Shown here in pieces: positions 24,181 to 32,272 of a stretch of DNA of 41,044 nucleotides. The position numbers and the translations under genes were made by a program. The stretch comes from Pleurocapsales cyanobacterium LEGE 10410 (lineage in GTDB: Bacteria; Cyanobacteriota; Cyanobacteriia; Cyanobacteriales; Xenococcaceae): assembly GCA_015207195.1 (NCBI GenBank), contig JADEXJ010000041.1:1-41044 (forward strand), in the 5' to 3' direction. Under the pieces are notes generated by a model that saw nothing but the letters and a program-made list of their open reading frames with translations, had not been told where the DNA came from and did no database searches. Position 1 is the first letter of the stretch. Each line of letters begins with the position of its first letter.

Positions 24181-24240
24181 TATCTCTTACTTACTACTTA
24201 CTACTTACTACCTACTACTTAAGCGAAGCGGTACTAGCTA
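24181..24240. repeat. Heptad array joined to a dispersed-element copy at the 3' end of the methyltransferase gene
   Basis: CTTACTA-type heptads run from 24181 to 24219 and abut TAAGCGAAGCGGTACTAGCT (24219-24238). The second part lies inside the last codons of the minus-strand methyltransferase gene and supplies its stop. The same heptad-plus-element join is seen at 29406-29520, 11736-11796 and 31200-31250. Confidence 0.75.
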
Positions 24241-25207
24241 CTTCAGTTTCGGCTGTTGACAACGGAGTTGCATCAGCCCGTATGGCACGAAACATACCAA
24301 AGCGACAAAGACCAGCACCAAAAGCCAACCGCATCAATAGTAAGGTAGGAACTTCTCGCAGAGATTTGATCAAGCCAGAAAAACCAAATAAAATCAATCC
24401 CTTGGGTTTAACTATTCCCTGCCAAATAGAATCGATCCAAGAAGGAAGAGTTTCCTGTGTCCAGTCGGCAGTTACTACTTCTCCCTCAACCAACCCAGTC
24501 TCGGTCAAAAGTTCTGCAAAACCTTCAATACTAGAAAATGCAGGATGCGACCATTGATCTAATAACTGCTTCATTACAGGCTTTTCCCAGAAGTTCAAGG
24601 GGACGGTGCGATCGTCTCGCTGATTCCAGTCTGCTACGACCAAAATTCCTCCAGGCTTCAGCACTCGCAACAATTCCCGTGCAAACACTGCTTTGTCGGG
24701 CATATGAGGACCAGCCTCCACCGACCAAACCACATCAAAACTGGCATCGGGAAAAGACAAAGCCATGGCATCGTCTACTTTAAATTTGGCACTGACTCCC
24801 TCAGGAGTTAATTCTTGAGCGCGTTTCACCTGTTGGGGACTGATAGTAACACCCACAACGTCAAAGCCATAATCTTTTGCCAAGATACGGCTGCTGCCTC
24901 CAATGCCACAGCCCACGTCTATTAATGTAGTACCCGCAGGTAACTGATCCAGACCACCCCAGCGCACCATTTCGTGTACGAAGTCATATTTAGCAGCAAT
25001 AAAGCCCTTCGATTCTGGGGGTGAGCCATAGTGTCCTAAATGAATATGTTCGCCCCAGTAGAATTCTAAAATACCGTCTTCTGTCCACTCGTCATAGGAG
25101 TTAGCCACAGAATCCGCTGATTCATAACTTCTAGCTGTGAGTAAATAAACTACAATGCCACCCGTCAGCAAAATCAACAAAAATCCCAGTATATAGAATA
25201 AATTCAT
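24215..25207 (-). CDS. MPBQ/MSBQ methyltransferase (plastoquinone and tocopherol synthesis; Sll0418-like)
   Basis: Membrane-anchored SAM methyltransferase methylating 2-methyl-6-phytyl- and 2-methyl-6-solanyl-benzoquinol, a step to tocopherol and plastoquinone. The 330 residues begin with one hydrophobic span (FYILGFLLILLTGGIVVYLL). They then follow the cyanobacterial Sll0418 pattern closely: SVANSYDEWTEDGILEFYWG, HIHLGHYG, the SAM-binding IDVGCGIGGSSRI, VVWSVEAGPHMPDKAVFARE, VADWNQRDDRTVPLNFWEKP and LLMRLAFGAGLCRFGMFRA. The C-terminal tail ATPLSTAETEVASTASLK lies beyond the expected end near MFRAIRADA. Its last codons and stop come from a dispersed repeat. Function is known for the family; the tail is the odd part. 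Confidence 0.93.
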   Translation of the reverse strand: MNLFYILGFLLILLTGGIVVYLLTARSYESADSVANSYDEWTEDGILEFYWGEHIHLGHYGSPPESKGFIAAKYDFVHEMVRWGGLDQLPAGTTLIDVGCGIGGSSRILAKDYGFDVVGVTISPQQVKRAQELTPEGVSAKFKVDDAMALSFPDASFDVVWSVEAGPHMPDKAVFARELLRVLKPGGILVVADWNQRDDRTVPLNFWEKPVMKQLLDQWSHPAFSSIEGFAELLTETGLVEGEVVTADWTQETLPSWIDSIWQGIVKPKGLILFGFSGLIKSLREVPTLLLMRLAFGAGLCRFGMFRAIRADATPLSTAETEVASTASLK

Positions 25208-25368
25208 GAAAATGAATGTTTAATATATATTTACAATTTTTTCAATATAGCAGTGTTTGGCAATCTTGAGGTCAGACATCATTAGGAATTACAGTAAAAT
25301 ACTTCGTAGGTAAATTGCCTCTTCCAAAACGACGGTCAGCGTAAAGAGAAATAAGAGTAATTTGTTCG

Positions 25369-27120
25369 ATGGTCAAGCAAAACGTATATCGTGATAAATT
25401 TATTCTGCAATTACAGGGTCGAGATTTTATTAACATCATAATAATTGCCATAACCTGGATTTTTGCCCTTATTTTGGTCAATCCAATCGGAGATTTTCCT
25501 CTAAACGATGACTGGGCTTATGCAGAATCTGTCAAACATCTTTTAGAAACAGGAGACTTTCAACTGCCAGGATGGGCGGTTGCTAATTTATTACCTCAAG
25601 TTTTGTTTGGAGCTTTGTTTTGTCTGCCATTTGGTTTCTCGTTTACAGCACTGAGATTTTCTACCTTGACTTTGGGTTTGATAGGAATTATTGCAACCTA
25701 TGGATTGCTCAAAGAAGTTTCTCACCAGAGAATAGCACTTATAGGGGCTTTAATCGTAGCAGTCAATCCCCTATACTTTGCCCTTGCTAATACTTTTATG
25801 ACTGATGTACCTCATTATGCGGTAACAGTTTTATCTTTATATTTTTTTGTTATCGGAATAAAGAAGAATTCTTTAACGACAATTGTTATCTCCGTTGTGA
25901 TTGCTGTGATTTCGCTATTAATTCGTCAAACAACCATAGCTTTGTTTGCTGGATATGCTATTGCCTACGTTGTTAAAAATAAAGCCAAGATTAAGTCTTT
26001 AATTATGGCAGCATTATTATTCGTGTTGTTACCAGCAGGGGTACAGCTACTTTTTTCTGCTGTTTTTTGGCCCAAAAACTATGGTAATTATGGAGTTAAG
26101 GAACAGGAAATCGTATCACAATTAGTTGGCGCAGATACGAGTGCGATCGCCCAGTTTGCATATTTCGCTTTATGTGCCTTGTTGTATCTAGGATGCTTTC
26201 TTTTGCCCTGGTTACTCATTGTATTTGCTTTACAATCAGCTGGCATTAAGTCTCAAGGGAGAAAAATACAAGTAAGTTTATTGCTATTTCTGATAACTTC
26301 CGTAGGTGTCTGGCTCGTTGTGAAGCAAACCAGAATGCCCCTCAGAGGTAATGTTATTAATGATTGGGGGATTGGTCCTTTAACTTTAAGAGATACAATC
26401 TTATCTCCTCCAGGAACGATCCCAAATTATTTAGCAGCTTTTTGGATTGTCGTAACAATTTTCTCTGTTGTGGGAGCAGGGCTATTATTGCTATTTTTGG
26501 TTCTATCTACGATTCAATTATTAACCACTAAGGGGATTGCTAATAAGCGATCGCTAATCTTACTAAGTAACTCTACTATATTTATCTATTTTTTACCCTT
26601 AGGAATTAGTTTTTTCTTCGACCGTTATCTGATATTACTTTTGCCGTTATTGATGATGATGGTCTTAACCACCGTCGGAAAGATCCCGCAGGTTAAATTG
26701 GATTGGAAAACAAGTTTTGTAAGCTGGTTAATAATCTTATTCATCGGCGCATTTACAGTTGGCACAACCCATGACTATCTATCTTGGAATCGGATTCGAT
26801 GGCAGGCGATCGAGAATTTAATCCAAGAACAGCAAATTTCTCCCAGGCGTATAGATGGGGGCTTTGAATTTAACGGCTGGTATCTTTATAGTTCTGATTA
26901 TCCTGTCTATAAAAATAGAAAAGCCGAAATACCCTGGTGGTGGGTCGAACAGGATGATTATCTAGTTGCCTTTAGTCCTGTTGCAGGGTATGACGTAGTA
27001 AAACAATATTCCTTGGAAAACTGGCTTCCTTTTAAATTCGATCGCATTTTGGTTTTGCAAAAGACTGACGTTGCCCGATTAATAGCAAACCCCAATCTGG
27101 ATTTAGAGGAGAGGGAATGA
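25369..27120 (+). CDS. Membrane glycosyltransferase, ArnT/PMT_2-like
   Basis: Polytopic protein of 583 residues with about twelve hydrophobic segments. The N-terminal span is followed by the loop NPIGDFPLNDDWAYAESVKHLLETG, carrying the paired acidic residues typical of GT39/GT-C transferases. FALANTFMTDVPHYAVTVLSLY resembles the next conserved loop of the family. The C-terminal soluble stretch (FEFNGWYLYSSDYPVYKNRK, WWWVEQDDYLV) is about 100 residues. The donor is probably a polyprenyl-phosphate sugar and the acceptor is unknown. It is related only distantly to the GT at 19-20.6 kb. It is convergent with the usp genes. Confidence 0.78.
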   Translation: MVKQNVYRDKFILQLQGRDFINIIIIAITWIFALILVNPIGDFPLNDDWAYAESVKHLLETGDFQLPGWAVANLLPQVLFGALFCLPFGFSFTALRFSTLTLGLIGIIATYGLLKEVSHQRIALIGALIVAVNPLYFALANTFMTDVPHYAVTVLSLYFFVIGIKKNSLTTIVISVVIAVISLLIRQTTIALFAGYAIAYVVKNKAKIKSLIMAALLFVLLPAGVQLLFSAVFWPKNYGNYGVKEQEIVSQLVGADTSAIAQFAYFALCALLYLGCFLLPWLLIVFALQSAGIKSQGRKIQVSLLLFLITSVGVWLVVKQTRMPLRGNVINDWGIGPLTLRDTILSPPGTIPNYLAAFWIVVTIFSVVGAGLLLLFLVLSTIQLLTTKGIANKRSLILLSNSTIFIYFLPLGISFFFDRYLILLLPLLMMMVLTTVGKIPQVKLDWKTSFVSWLIILFIGAFTVGTTHDYLSWNRIRWQAIENLIQEQQISPRRIDGGFEFNGWYLYSSDYPVYKNRKAEIPWWWVEQDDYLVAFSPVAGYDVVKQYSLENWLPFKFDRILVLQKTDVARLIANPNLDLEERE

Positions 27121-27159
27121 GTCGGCGATCGCTCTTTTGATCGCCAATCAGCTTGAAGA

Positions 27160-27711
27160 TCAGGCATAAACTTTTGTGGTTTCCAGTTCCTTCCCTGAAG
27201 ACGCTCTTTCTATAGCGGGAGTCTGGACTAATAATACCGAACAGGGGGCATGATGAACTACATAGTTGCTTACGCTACCTAACAATAGTTCTTGGAGACT
27301 CGAATGTCCTCGTCTACCAACGATCGCGATATCTGCATCACAAGATTCGGCAAAATCGCAAATGGTCGTACTTGGCTCTCCAGTAATTTGACTAAATTCA
27401 GCCTGTACTCCTGCTGCGATCGCTCGACTGGTATAAAAACGTAATAGTTCTAATCCTTTTTGTTTGAAAAGCTCCCACTCTTTCTCGTATACCATATTTG
27501 CTTGACGCATTATCTGAGGATCGAGATGAATACAGCGATCGAGGGAGTAGGTAAAATAAGAAGACATGATCGGCGCGCCTTCTTCTTCTTCAGACAACAC
27601 GTGGAGCAAGATTAAGTTGACTCCAGTAGCCTTGGCCAAAGTTAGGGCTTGGTCAAACACTTGCCTACTTGCTGCTGAAAGATCGATTGCTACTAAAATT
27701 TTGTTAAACAT
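27160..27711 (-). CDS. Universal stress protein, single UspA domain
   Basis: Cytosolic UspA-fold protein of 183 residues. It begins MFNKILVAIDLSAASRQVFDQAL and ends with the ATP-binding pattern VGRRGHSSLQELLLGSVSNYVVHHAPCSVLLV, which fits G-x2-G-x9-G(S/T) exactly, so nucleotide binding is likely. Between them is a long insertion (MSSYFTYSLDRCIHLDPQIM) typical of cyanobacterial USPs. It lies 130 bp downstream of the two-domain usp gene on the same strand, and the two may be co-transcribed. The signal it answers is unknown. Confidence 0.9.
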   Translation of the reverse strand: MFNKILVAIDLSAASRQVFDQALTLAKATGVNLILLHVLSEEEEGAPIMSSYFTYSLDRCIHLDPQIMRQANMVYEKEWELFKQKGLELLRFYTSRAIAAGVQAEFSQITGEPSTTICDFAESCDADIAIVGRRGHSSLQELLLGSVSNYVVHHAPCSVLLVQTPAIERASSGKELETTKVYA

Positions 27712-27841
27712 GGTGTTTGATTTCCGTTGATGGTTGGTGATTTGTGATTAGTAAAAAGGCTAATTCCCTTGGCTAGGGTCTTTTACTGATGCTTTGAGCA
27801 ACATTGATTTTGATTGGTTGGAAATTTCGTAGATCTTGTAT

Positions 27842-28990
27842 TTATGCTACGTCGGAGCGGTGTTTTTTAGCGATCGCTTGGCGGTCGTCGGTGAGTCTTT
27901 GGGGGCGATCGATTGCTTCTACTTCTGGCAATGCTGCTGCCTCTCCCATTTCAGGGCGAACGATCAGAACCGAACAGGGTGCGTGATGGGTGACATAGTT
28001 GCTCACGCTACCAAGAAACTTTTCTTTCCAGCCTTTGAGCTGGCGACTGCCAACTATAATCAAATCTGCCGACCAGTTACTAGCCAACTTGCAGATCATT
28101 TGTTGAGGATTTCCTCTCAATTGACTGTATTCAACGTCTATGCCAACGTCCATTGCTTCCTGGGTCAGACTCTGGAGAAACTCAATTCCTTGCTGCTCGT
28201 ATTCGGCAAATCTCATGTGATATCTGTTGTCATTACGATTGTTTAAGCTTGGATATTCGTCATCGGCAGGCAACACGGGATCATCCGCGTTCTCTCCAGA
28301 TACAATATGCAGCAGCATGATACTCGCTCCAGTAGTTTGCGCCAAAGATACTGCGGAATTAAACACAGATTTGTTTCTTTCAGAACTGTCTATTGCTACT
28401 AAGATTTTGTCTAGCATTGGTAAGTTTTCTGTTTTATTACTAAACAACAGGTATTGATTCAAGGTGAGTTCTGCGTGAGCTTCAGTTTCTTTGATAGTTG
28501 AGCGATCGCCTGGAGACTCTAAACCCGTGCGGACGATTAGAACCGAACAGGGTGCATGATGAGTTACATAGTTGCTTACGCTACCGAGAAACATTTCTTT
28601 CCAGCCTCTTAACCCCCGACTGCCAACCATAATCAAATCTGCCGACCAGCTACTAGCTAGTTCACAGATTGCTTGTCGAGGATTTCCCGTTAGTTGAACA
28701 AATTCAGTATTTACTCCAGTGCCGATTGCTTCTTGGGCTTTTTTTTGCAAGAACTTGAGTCCTGATTGTTGATATTCTTCAAGTTCTGCCTGGTACAAAC
28801 TGTATTCGTAATCGTCCACCACTGGATAACTAAGATAGCTAGGTAAGACAGGATAATCTGGTTCGTTTTCGGTCAAAACATGAAGCAGCATTAAGCTAGC
28901 TCCAGTAGATTGGGCTAAAACTACTGCCGAATAAAAAACTAACTTATTATTTTCTGGATAGTCTAAAGCTACTAAGATTTTATCGATCAT
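27842..28990 (-). CDS. Tandem universal stress protein, two UspA domains
   Basis: The 382 residues hold two clearly duplicated UspA domains. Domain 1 (1-about 155) runs MIDKILVALDYPENNKLVFY to VGSRGLRGWKEMFLGSVSNY and has the complete G-x2-G-x9-GS nucleotide motif. A linker (about 156-190) leads to domain 2, starting MLDKILVAIDSSERNKSVFN. Its motif reads VGSRQLKGWKEKFLGSVSNY, where the second Gly is Gln, so ATP binding there may be weakened. Both domains end with the same YVTHHAPCSVLIVR block. DNA similarity between the halves is visible by eye, implying a recent internal duplication. With the next gene it makes three USP domains in a row. Confidence 0.9.
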   Translation of the reverse strand: MIDKILVALDYPENNKLVFYSAVVLAQSTGASLMLLHVLTENEPDYPVLPSYLSYPVVDDYEYSLYQAELEEYQQSGLKFLQKKAQEAIGTGVNTEFVQLTGNPRQAICELASSWSADLIMVGSRGLRGWKEMFLGSVSNYVTHHAPCSVLIVRTGLESPGDRSTIKETEAHAELTLNQYLLFSNKTENLPMLDKILVAIDSSERNKSVFNSAVSLAQTTGASIMLLHIVSGENADDPVLPADDEYPSLNNRNDNRYHMRFAEYEQQGIEFLQSLTQEAMDVGIDVEYSQLRGNPQQMICKLASNWSADLIIVGSRQLKGWKEKFLGSVSNYVTHHAPCSVLIVRPEMGEAAALPEVEAIDRPQRLTDDRQAIAKKHRSDVA

Positions 28991-29614
28991 AATTGAATGT
29001 TTCTTTGATTACAGTCAGCAGGATGGTCAAATATCTGGTTACTTAGGCTACTTGCAGTTTGGTTTTAAGAAATAAACTTCTCAACCTCGCTACATCTTTA
29101 CCGTCGCTGGGTAAAGTAGATCGGCTAAAGGCTGGTTCGGGATACCTCACCATTAAAGTTCCTCGTCCTACTTTTACCTGATGACTGCTACTGCATTAAC
29201 AATGCTTTTAGATTGATAGTTTTGTTTTAAATAAATAATTTGAGGAACTTGTGAAGATGGGAGTAATTAACAGCTGGTTGCCAATGAATTTAGAGCTTCA
29301 CGTCACCAAAAGCGATGGGGAAGCCAGCTTCTTATAGAGGTTGGAGGATATTCGCCCCGACGCTTTGTTATTTGTCCTTTGTCCTTTGTCCTTTGTCCTT
29401 TATCCGAATGACCAACGACTAACAACTAACGACTAACGGCTAACGACTAACGACCAACGACCAACGACCAACAACTAATATGCGAAGCGGTATCCTTTAG
29501 GACGACTAACGACCAACGACTAGAAATATTCAGAATAATTGCCAGGACAGCTTGGTTAAAATACCCAATAGAGAGATAATAAGAATCGATTAATTGAGTA
29601 TATTTTCCTGCTGT
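28991..29614. repeat. Long intergenic gap with heptad arrays and a dispersed-element copy
   Basis: No gene can be supported. Bases 29369-29402 are TTTGTCC heptads. Bases 29406-29520 are CGACTAA/CGACCAA heptads interrupted at 29479-29503 by TGCGAAGCGGTATCCTTTAG and GACGA, a dispersed-element copy. The proximal 28991-29330 part is not repetitive. Its only frame with a start is about 26-28 codons (near 29258-29336), which I do not call. The promoter of crtE presumably lies in the last 80 bp. Confidence 0.75.
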
Positions 29615-30544
29615 ATGGTACAAGCCAACAAGAAATCCAAAGAGCCACAACAACCTACTGTATTCGACTTACAAAACTATCTGAAGCAACAAAAAGGTGT
29701 GGTGGAACAGGCGTTGGATCGATCGATTGCGATCGCTAAACCAGAAAAAATTTACGAAGCAATGCGATATTCTTTGCTGGCTGGTGGCAAAAGATTGCGT
29801 CCCATTCTTTGTTTGGCAACCTGTCAGCTAACTGGCGGTACTGTAGAAATGGCAATGCCCACGGCTTGCGCCTTAGAAATGATTCATACCATGTCCCTGA
29901 TTCATGATGATCTGCCCGCAATGGACAATGACGATTTTCGTCGAGGCAAGCCCACCAACCATAAGGTATATGGTGATGATATTGCTATTTTGGCAGGAGA
30001 CGGTTTGCTAGCTTATGCCTTTGAATACGTTGCTACTCAAACCAAAAATGTCGCGCCAGAAAATATCCTCCGAGTAGTTGCCTGTTTGGGGCGTACCGTT
30101 GGTGCTGCTGGTTTGGTCGGCGGACAAGTACTAGATTTAGAGTCTGAGGGCAAGTCTGACATTACCGCCGAGACTCTCAGCTTTATTCATACCCATAAGA
30201 CAGGGGCGTTACTGGAAGCCTCGGTGGTGTCTGGAGCTATTTTGGCTAATGCTTCAGCAGAAGATATAGATAAGCTATCGCAATATGCACAAAATATTGG
30301 TCTAGCTTTTCAGATAATTGATGATATTTTAGATATTACTGCTACAGACGAACAGTTAGGTAAAACTGCTGGAAAAGATTTATCTGCACAAAAAGCTACC
30401 TATCCTAGTTTGTGGGGATTAGAAAAATCTCGTCTCAAAGCCAGGGAGTTGGTTGATAATGCGATCGCTCAAGTGGCTGACTATGGTGCAGCAGCCGAAC
30501 CTTTGAGAGCAGTGGCAAAATATATTGTGACCCGCGATCGCTAG
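29615..30544 (+). CDS. crtE: Geranylgeranyl diphosphate synthase CrtE
   Basis: Soluble trans-prenyltransferase condensing IPP units to GGPP for carotenoids, phytol and quinone tails. The ATG chosen gives 309 residues; a TTG at 29594 would add seven (MSIFSCC) that are not conserved. The first Asp-rich motif is [15 protein letters not shown]. The second is [16 protein letters not shown] and [10 protein letters not shown] are also in place. Residues before the first Asp motif ([12 protein letters not shown]) fit short-chain (C20) synthases. It is followed after 47 bp by the DUF212 membrane gene on the same strand, a pairing I recall from other cyanobacteria. Confidence 0.95.
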   Translation: MVQANKKSKEPQQPTVFDLQNYLKQQKGVVEQALDRSIAIAKPEKIYEAMRYSLLAGGKRLRPILCLATCQLTGGTVEMAMPTACALEMIHTMSLIHDDLPAMDNDDFRRGKPTNHKVYGDDIAILAGDGLLAYAFEYVATQTKNVAPENILRVVACLGRTVGAAGLVGGQVLDLESEGKSDITAETLSFIHTHKTGALLEASVVSGAILANASAEDIDKLSQYAQNIGLAFQIIDDILDITATDEQLGKTAGKDLSAQKATYPSLWGLEKSRLKARELVDNAIAQVADYGAAAEPLRAVAKYIVTRDR

Positions 30545-30591
30545 AATAGCAAATTTATAAATGATGTTTTTCGAGGCAAAGAAGACAATCC

Positions 30592-31059
30592 ATGCAGGAA
30601 GTTGCTGACATCTTACACAATCAGATATTAATGGTCGCACTCTTAGCCTGTGTCACAGCTCAGGGATTAAAGTTAGTTATTGACCTGATCAGAAGTCGAA
30701 AATTAAACGTTACTTATTTACTCTCTCCTGGGGGAATGCCTAGCGCACACTCTGCCTTGGTAGGTGCCTTGGCAACCAGCGTTGGTTATACTAAAGGCTG
30801 GTCTTCTACAGAGTTTGCGATCTCCTGTCTATTCGCCATTATTGTCATGTACGATGCTGCTGGAGTGCGTCAAGCAGCAGGGAAACAAGCAAAGATACTC
30901 AATCAGATAGTCGATGAATTGTTTCAAGAAAAACATCATTTTAATGAAGAAAGGCTAAAAGAGCTACTGGGTCATACTCCTTTTCAAGTTTTAGTTGGTC
31001 TTAGCTTGGGAATTATTATTGCCATGGTCTTTTCTAAATATGTTTGGGTGACTACTTGA
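30592..31059 (+). CDS. DUF212 divergent PAP2-family membrane protein (YuiD-like)
   Basis: Small membrane protein of 155 residues with about four spans, of the DUF212 (YuiD) family, described as distantly related to PAP2 phosphatases and vanadium haloperoxidases. The diagnostic loop is LLSPGGMPSAHSALVGALAT, followed by MYDAAGVRQAAGKQAKILNQI and LKELLGHTPFQVLVGLSLG. Its nearness to crtE suggests a role in prenyl-diphosphate or lipid metabolism, but this is inference from position. Length and motifs are normal for the family. Confidence 0.88.
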   Translation: MQEVADILHNQILMVALLACVTAQGLKLVIDLIRSRKLNVTYLLSPGGMPSAHSALVGALATSVGYTKGWSSTEFAISCLFAIIVMYDAAGVRQAAGKQAKILNQIVDELFQEKHHFNEERLKELLGHTPFQVLVGLSLGIIIAMVFSKYVWVTT

Positions 31060-31199
31060 GGAGTCCGCAGTTTGAAGTTATAGTAATTCCAATTAATTTC
31101 CTCACGATTGACTGATTTTTCGTTAGTAGTTAGTGGGGTTAAAGGGGATTCTAACTTGGTTACTCATATAGCAATCGAGCTAAAGATTAGGACATCTTG

Positions 31200-31255
31200 T
31201 AAAATTGCTACTCGCTATATGCGAAACGGTATCCCTTTAGGGACTCGCTACTCAC
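31200..31255. repeat. Dispersed-element copy flanked by GCTACTCGC repeats
   Basis: ATGCGAAACGGTATCCCTTT followed by AGGGA (31219-31243) is a copy of the dispersed element. It is flanked on the left by TTGCTACTCGC (31205-31215) and on the right by CTCGCTACTCAC (31243-31254), so again it sits between short repeats. The remainder of the gap 31060-31336 shows nothing else. Confidence 0.65.
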
Positions 31256-31336
31256 GAACAGATAAATTGTGTAACCTCTTAATCTAAGCTTCAACGGCTA
31301 TACCTATGGTTGCTATTTGGAATGACCGTGGCTTAC

Positions 31337-32125
31337 TTACGGAGTCAGTTCAAACTCATCAAATTTGACTACGGCTGAATTTGGCTGGCGAGTATCATAA
31401 TGATAGCTGCTGACCGTTCCCGTTTCGGTATTAAAAATACTAAAGACGGTGAGATCGTTATTGGCAATATAGGGCAAGGGTTGTCCAGAATCGTCAGTCA
31501 AAGGAGCAATATTTGGCACGATCGGCTCTAAACCATTAGGGTTGCCTGTTTCTGTGTAGTTTTGCTGGTTATAGGTCGGAATTTTCCGTTTGTTATCCCC
31601 CAGATGCGCCCCATAACTATTACCTACATTAGAAGATTCTAAAAAGTGCATTCCCGAAGAGTTTTGAAAGCGATTCCAGAGATGGGAATGTCCATAATAG
31701 ACTAGCTGTACTCCTGCTGATTCTAAAAGAGGAATCAAATCGCGGATAATATAGTCATTTTCGATGGGATAATCGTAGTGGCGTGATTTTACTGCCCCAT
31801 TCTCCCCGTAAGACACCTTCGGCTGAGGATCGGTATAGGGTGGCACGATATTTCCTCCTAGAGTGTGGGCAGGATGGTGAAACATGACTATTTTATATTT
31901 AGCCTGTTGATAAGCCTCGCTCTGTAATTCCTGCTTTAACCACTCGTATTGAGGACTGCCTTTAGCTATAGGTTCAAAAATATGTTGTCCATAACCCCAA
32001 TTATTTATAGGTAATGACATATACTCTTCAGTCGTTGGCTTGACTGGGATCCGAAAGTTTAAAATACCTACAATAGCTAAAACAACTATTACGGTAATTA
32101 TGTACTTATTCATGGGCAAAACCAA
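31337..32125 (-). CDS. Metallophosphoesterase-like protein lacking the N-terminal metal-binding half
   Basis: The 262-residue protein starts with a membrane anchor or signal (MNKYIITVIVVLAIVGILNF) and goes almost directly into the C-terminal half of a calcineurin-like phosphoesterase. EWLKQELQSEAYQQAKYKIV is the usual segment after the GNHE box, FHHPAHT (82-88) gives the third metal-ligand His, and YYGHSHLWNR (144-153) the last. The first blocks, DxH, GD and GNH(E/D), are absent and do not occur upstream, so the dinuclear site cannot form in full. It is probably an internally deleted remnant, though the frame is intact. Start: ATG at 32125 or 32113. A secreted or periplasmic location is likely. 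Confidence 0.7.
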   Translation of the reverse strand: MVLPMNKYIITVIVVLAIVGILNFRIPVKPTTEEYMSLPINNWGYGQHIFEPIAKGSPQYEWLKQELQSEAYQQAKYKIVMFHHPAHTLGGNIVPPYTDPQPKVSYGENGAVKSRHYDYPIENDYIIRDLIPLLESAGVQLVYYGHSHLWNRFQNSSGMHFLESSNVGNSYGAHLGDNKRKIPTYNQQNYTETGNPNGLEPIVPNIAPLTDDSGQPLPYIANNDLTVFSIFNTETGTVSSYHYDTRQPNSAVVKFDEFELTP

Positions 32126-32272
32126 AGCTACTCGACTATTTTAAAGCAGCTTCGGTTATTGATGTTTCTTTGAATTGTTTTTTATAGTTTCCAATCGTAG
32201 GATTGATTAACTTGGCTTAATCTTCGTAATGTCTAATTAGGCTTACTAACCCTCAGCTTACTCAGCTAACCG

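Noticed and set aside
29258-29336. Small ORF of 26-28 codons upstream of crtE
   Set aside because: No signal, span or motif, no ribosome-binding context, and it lies in repeat-rich spacer.
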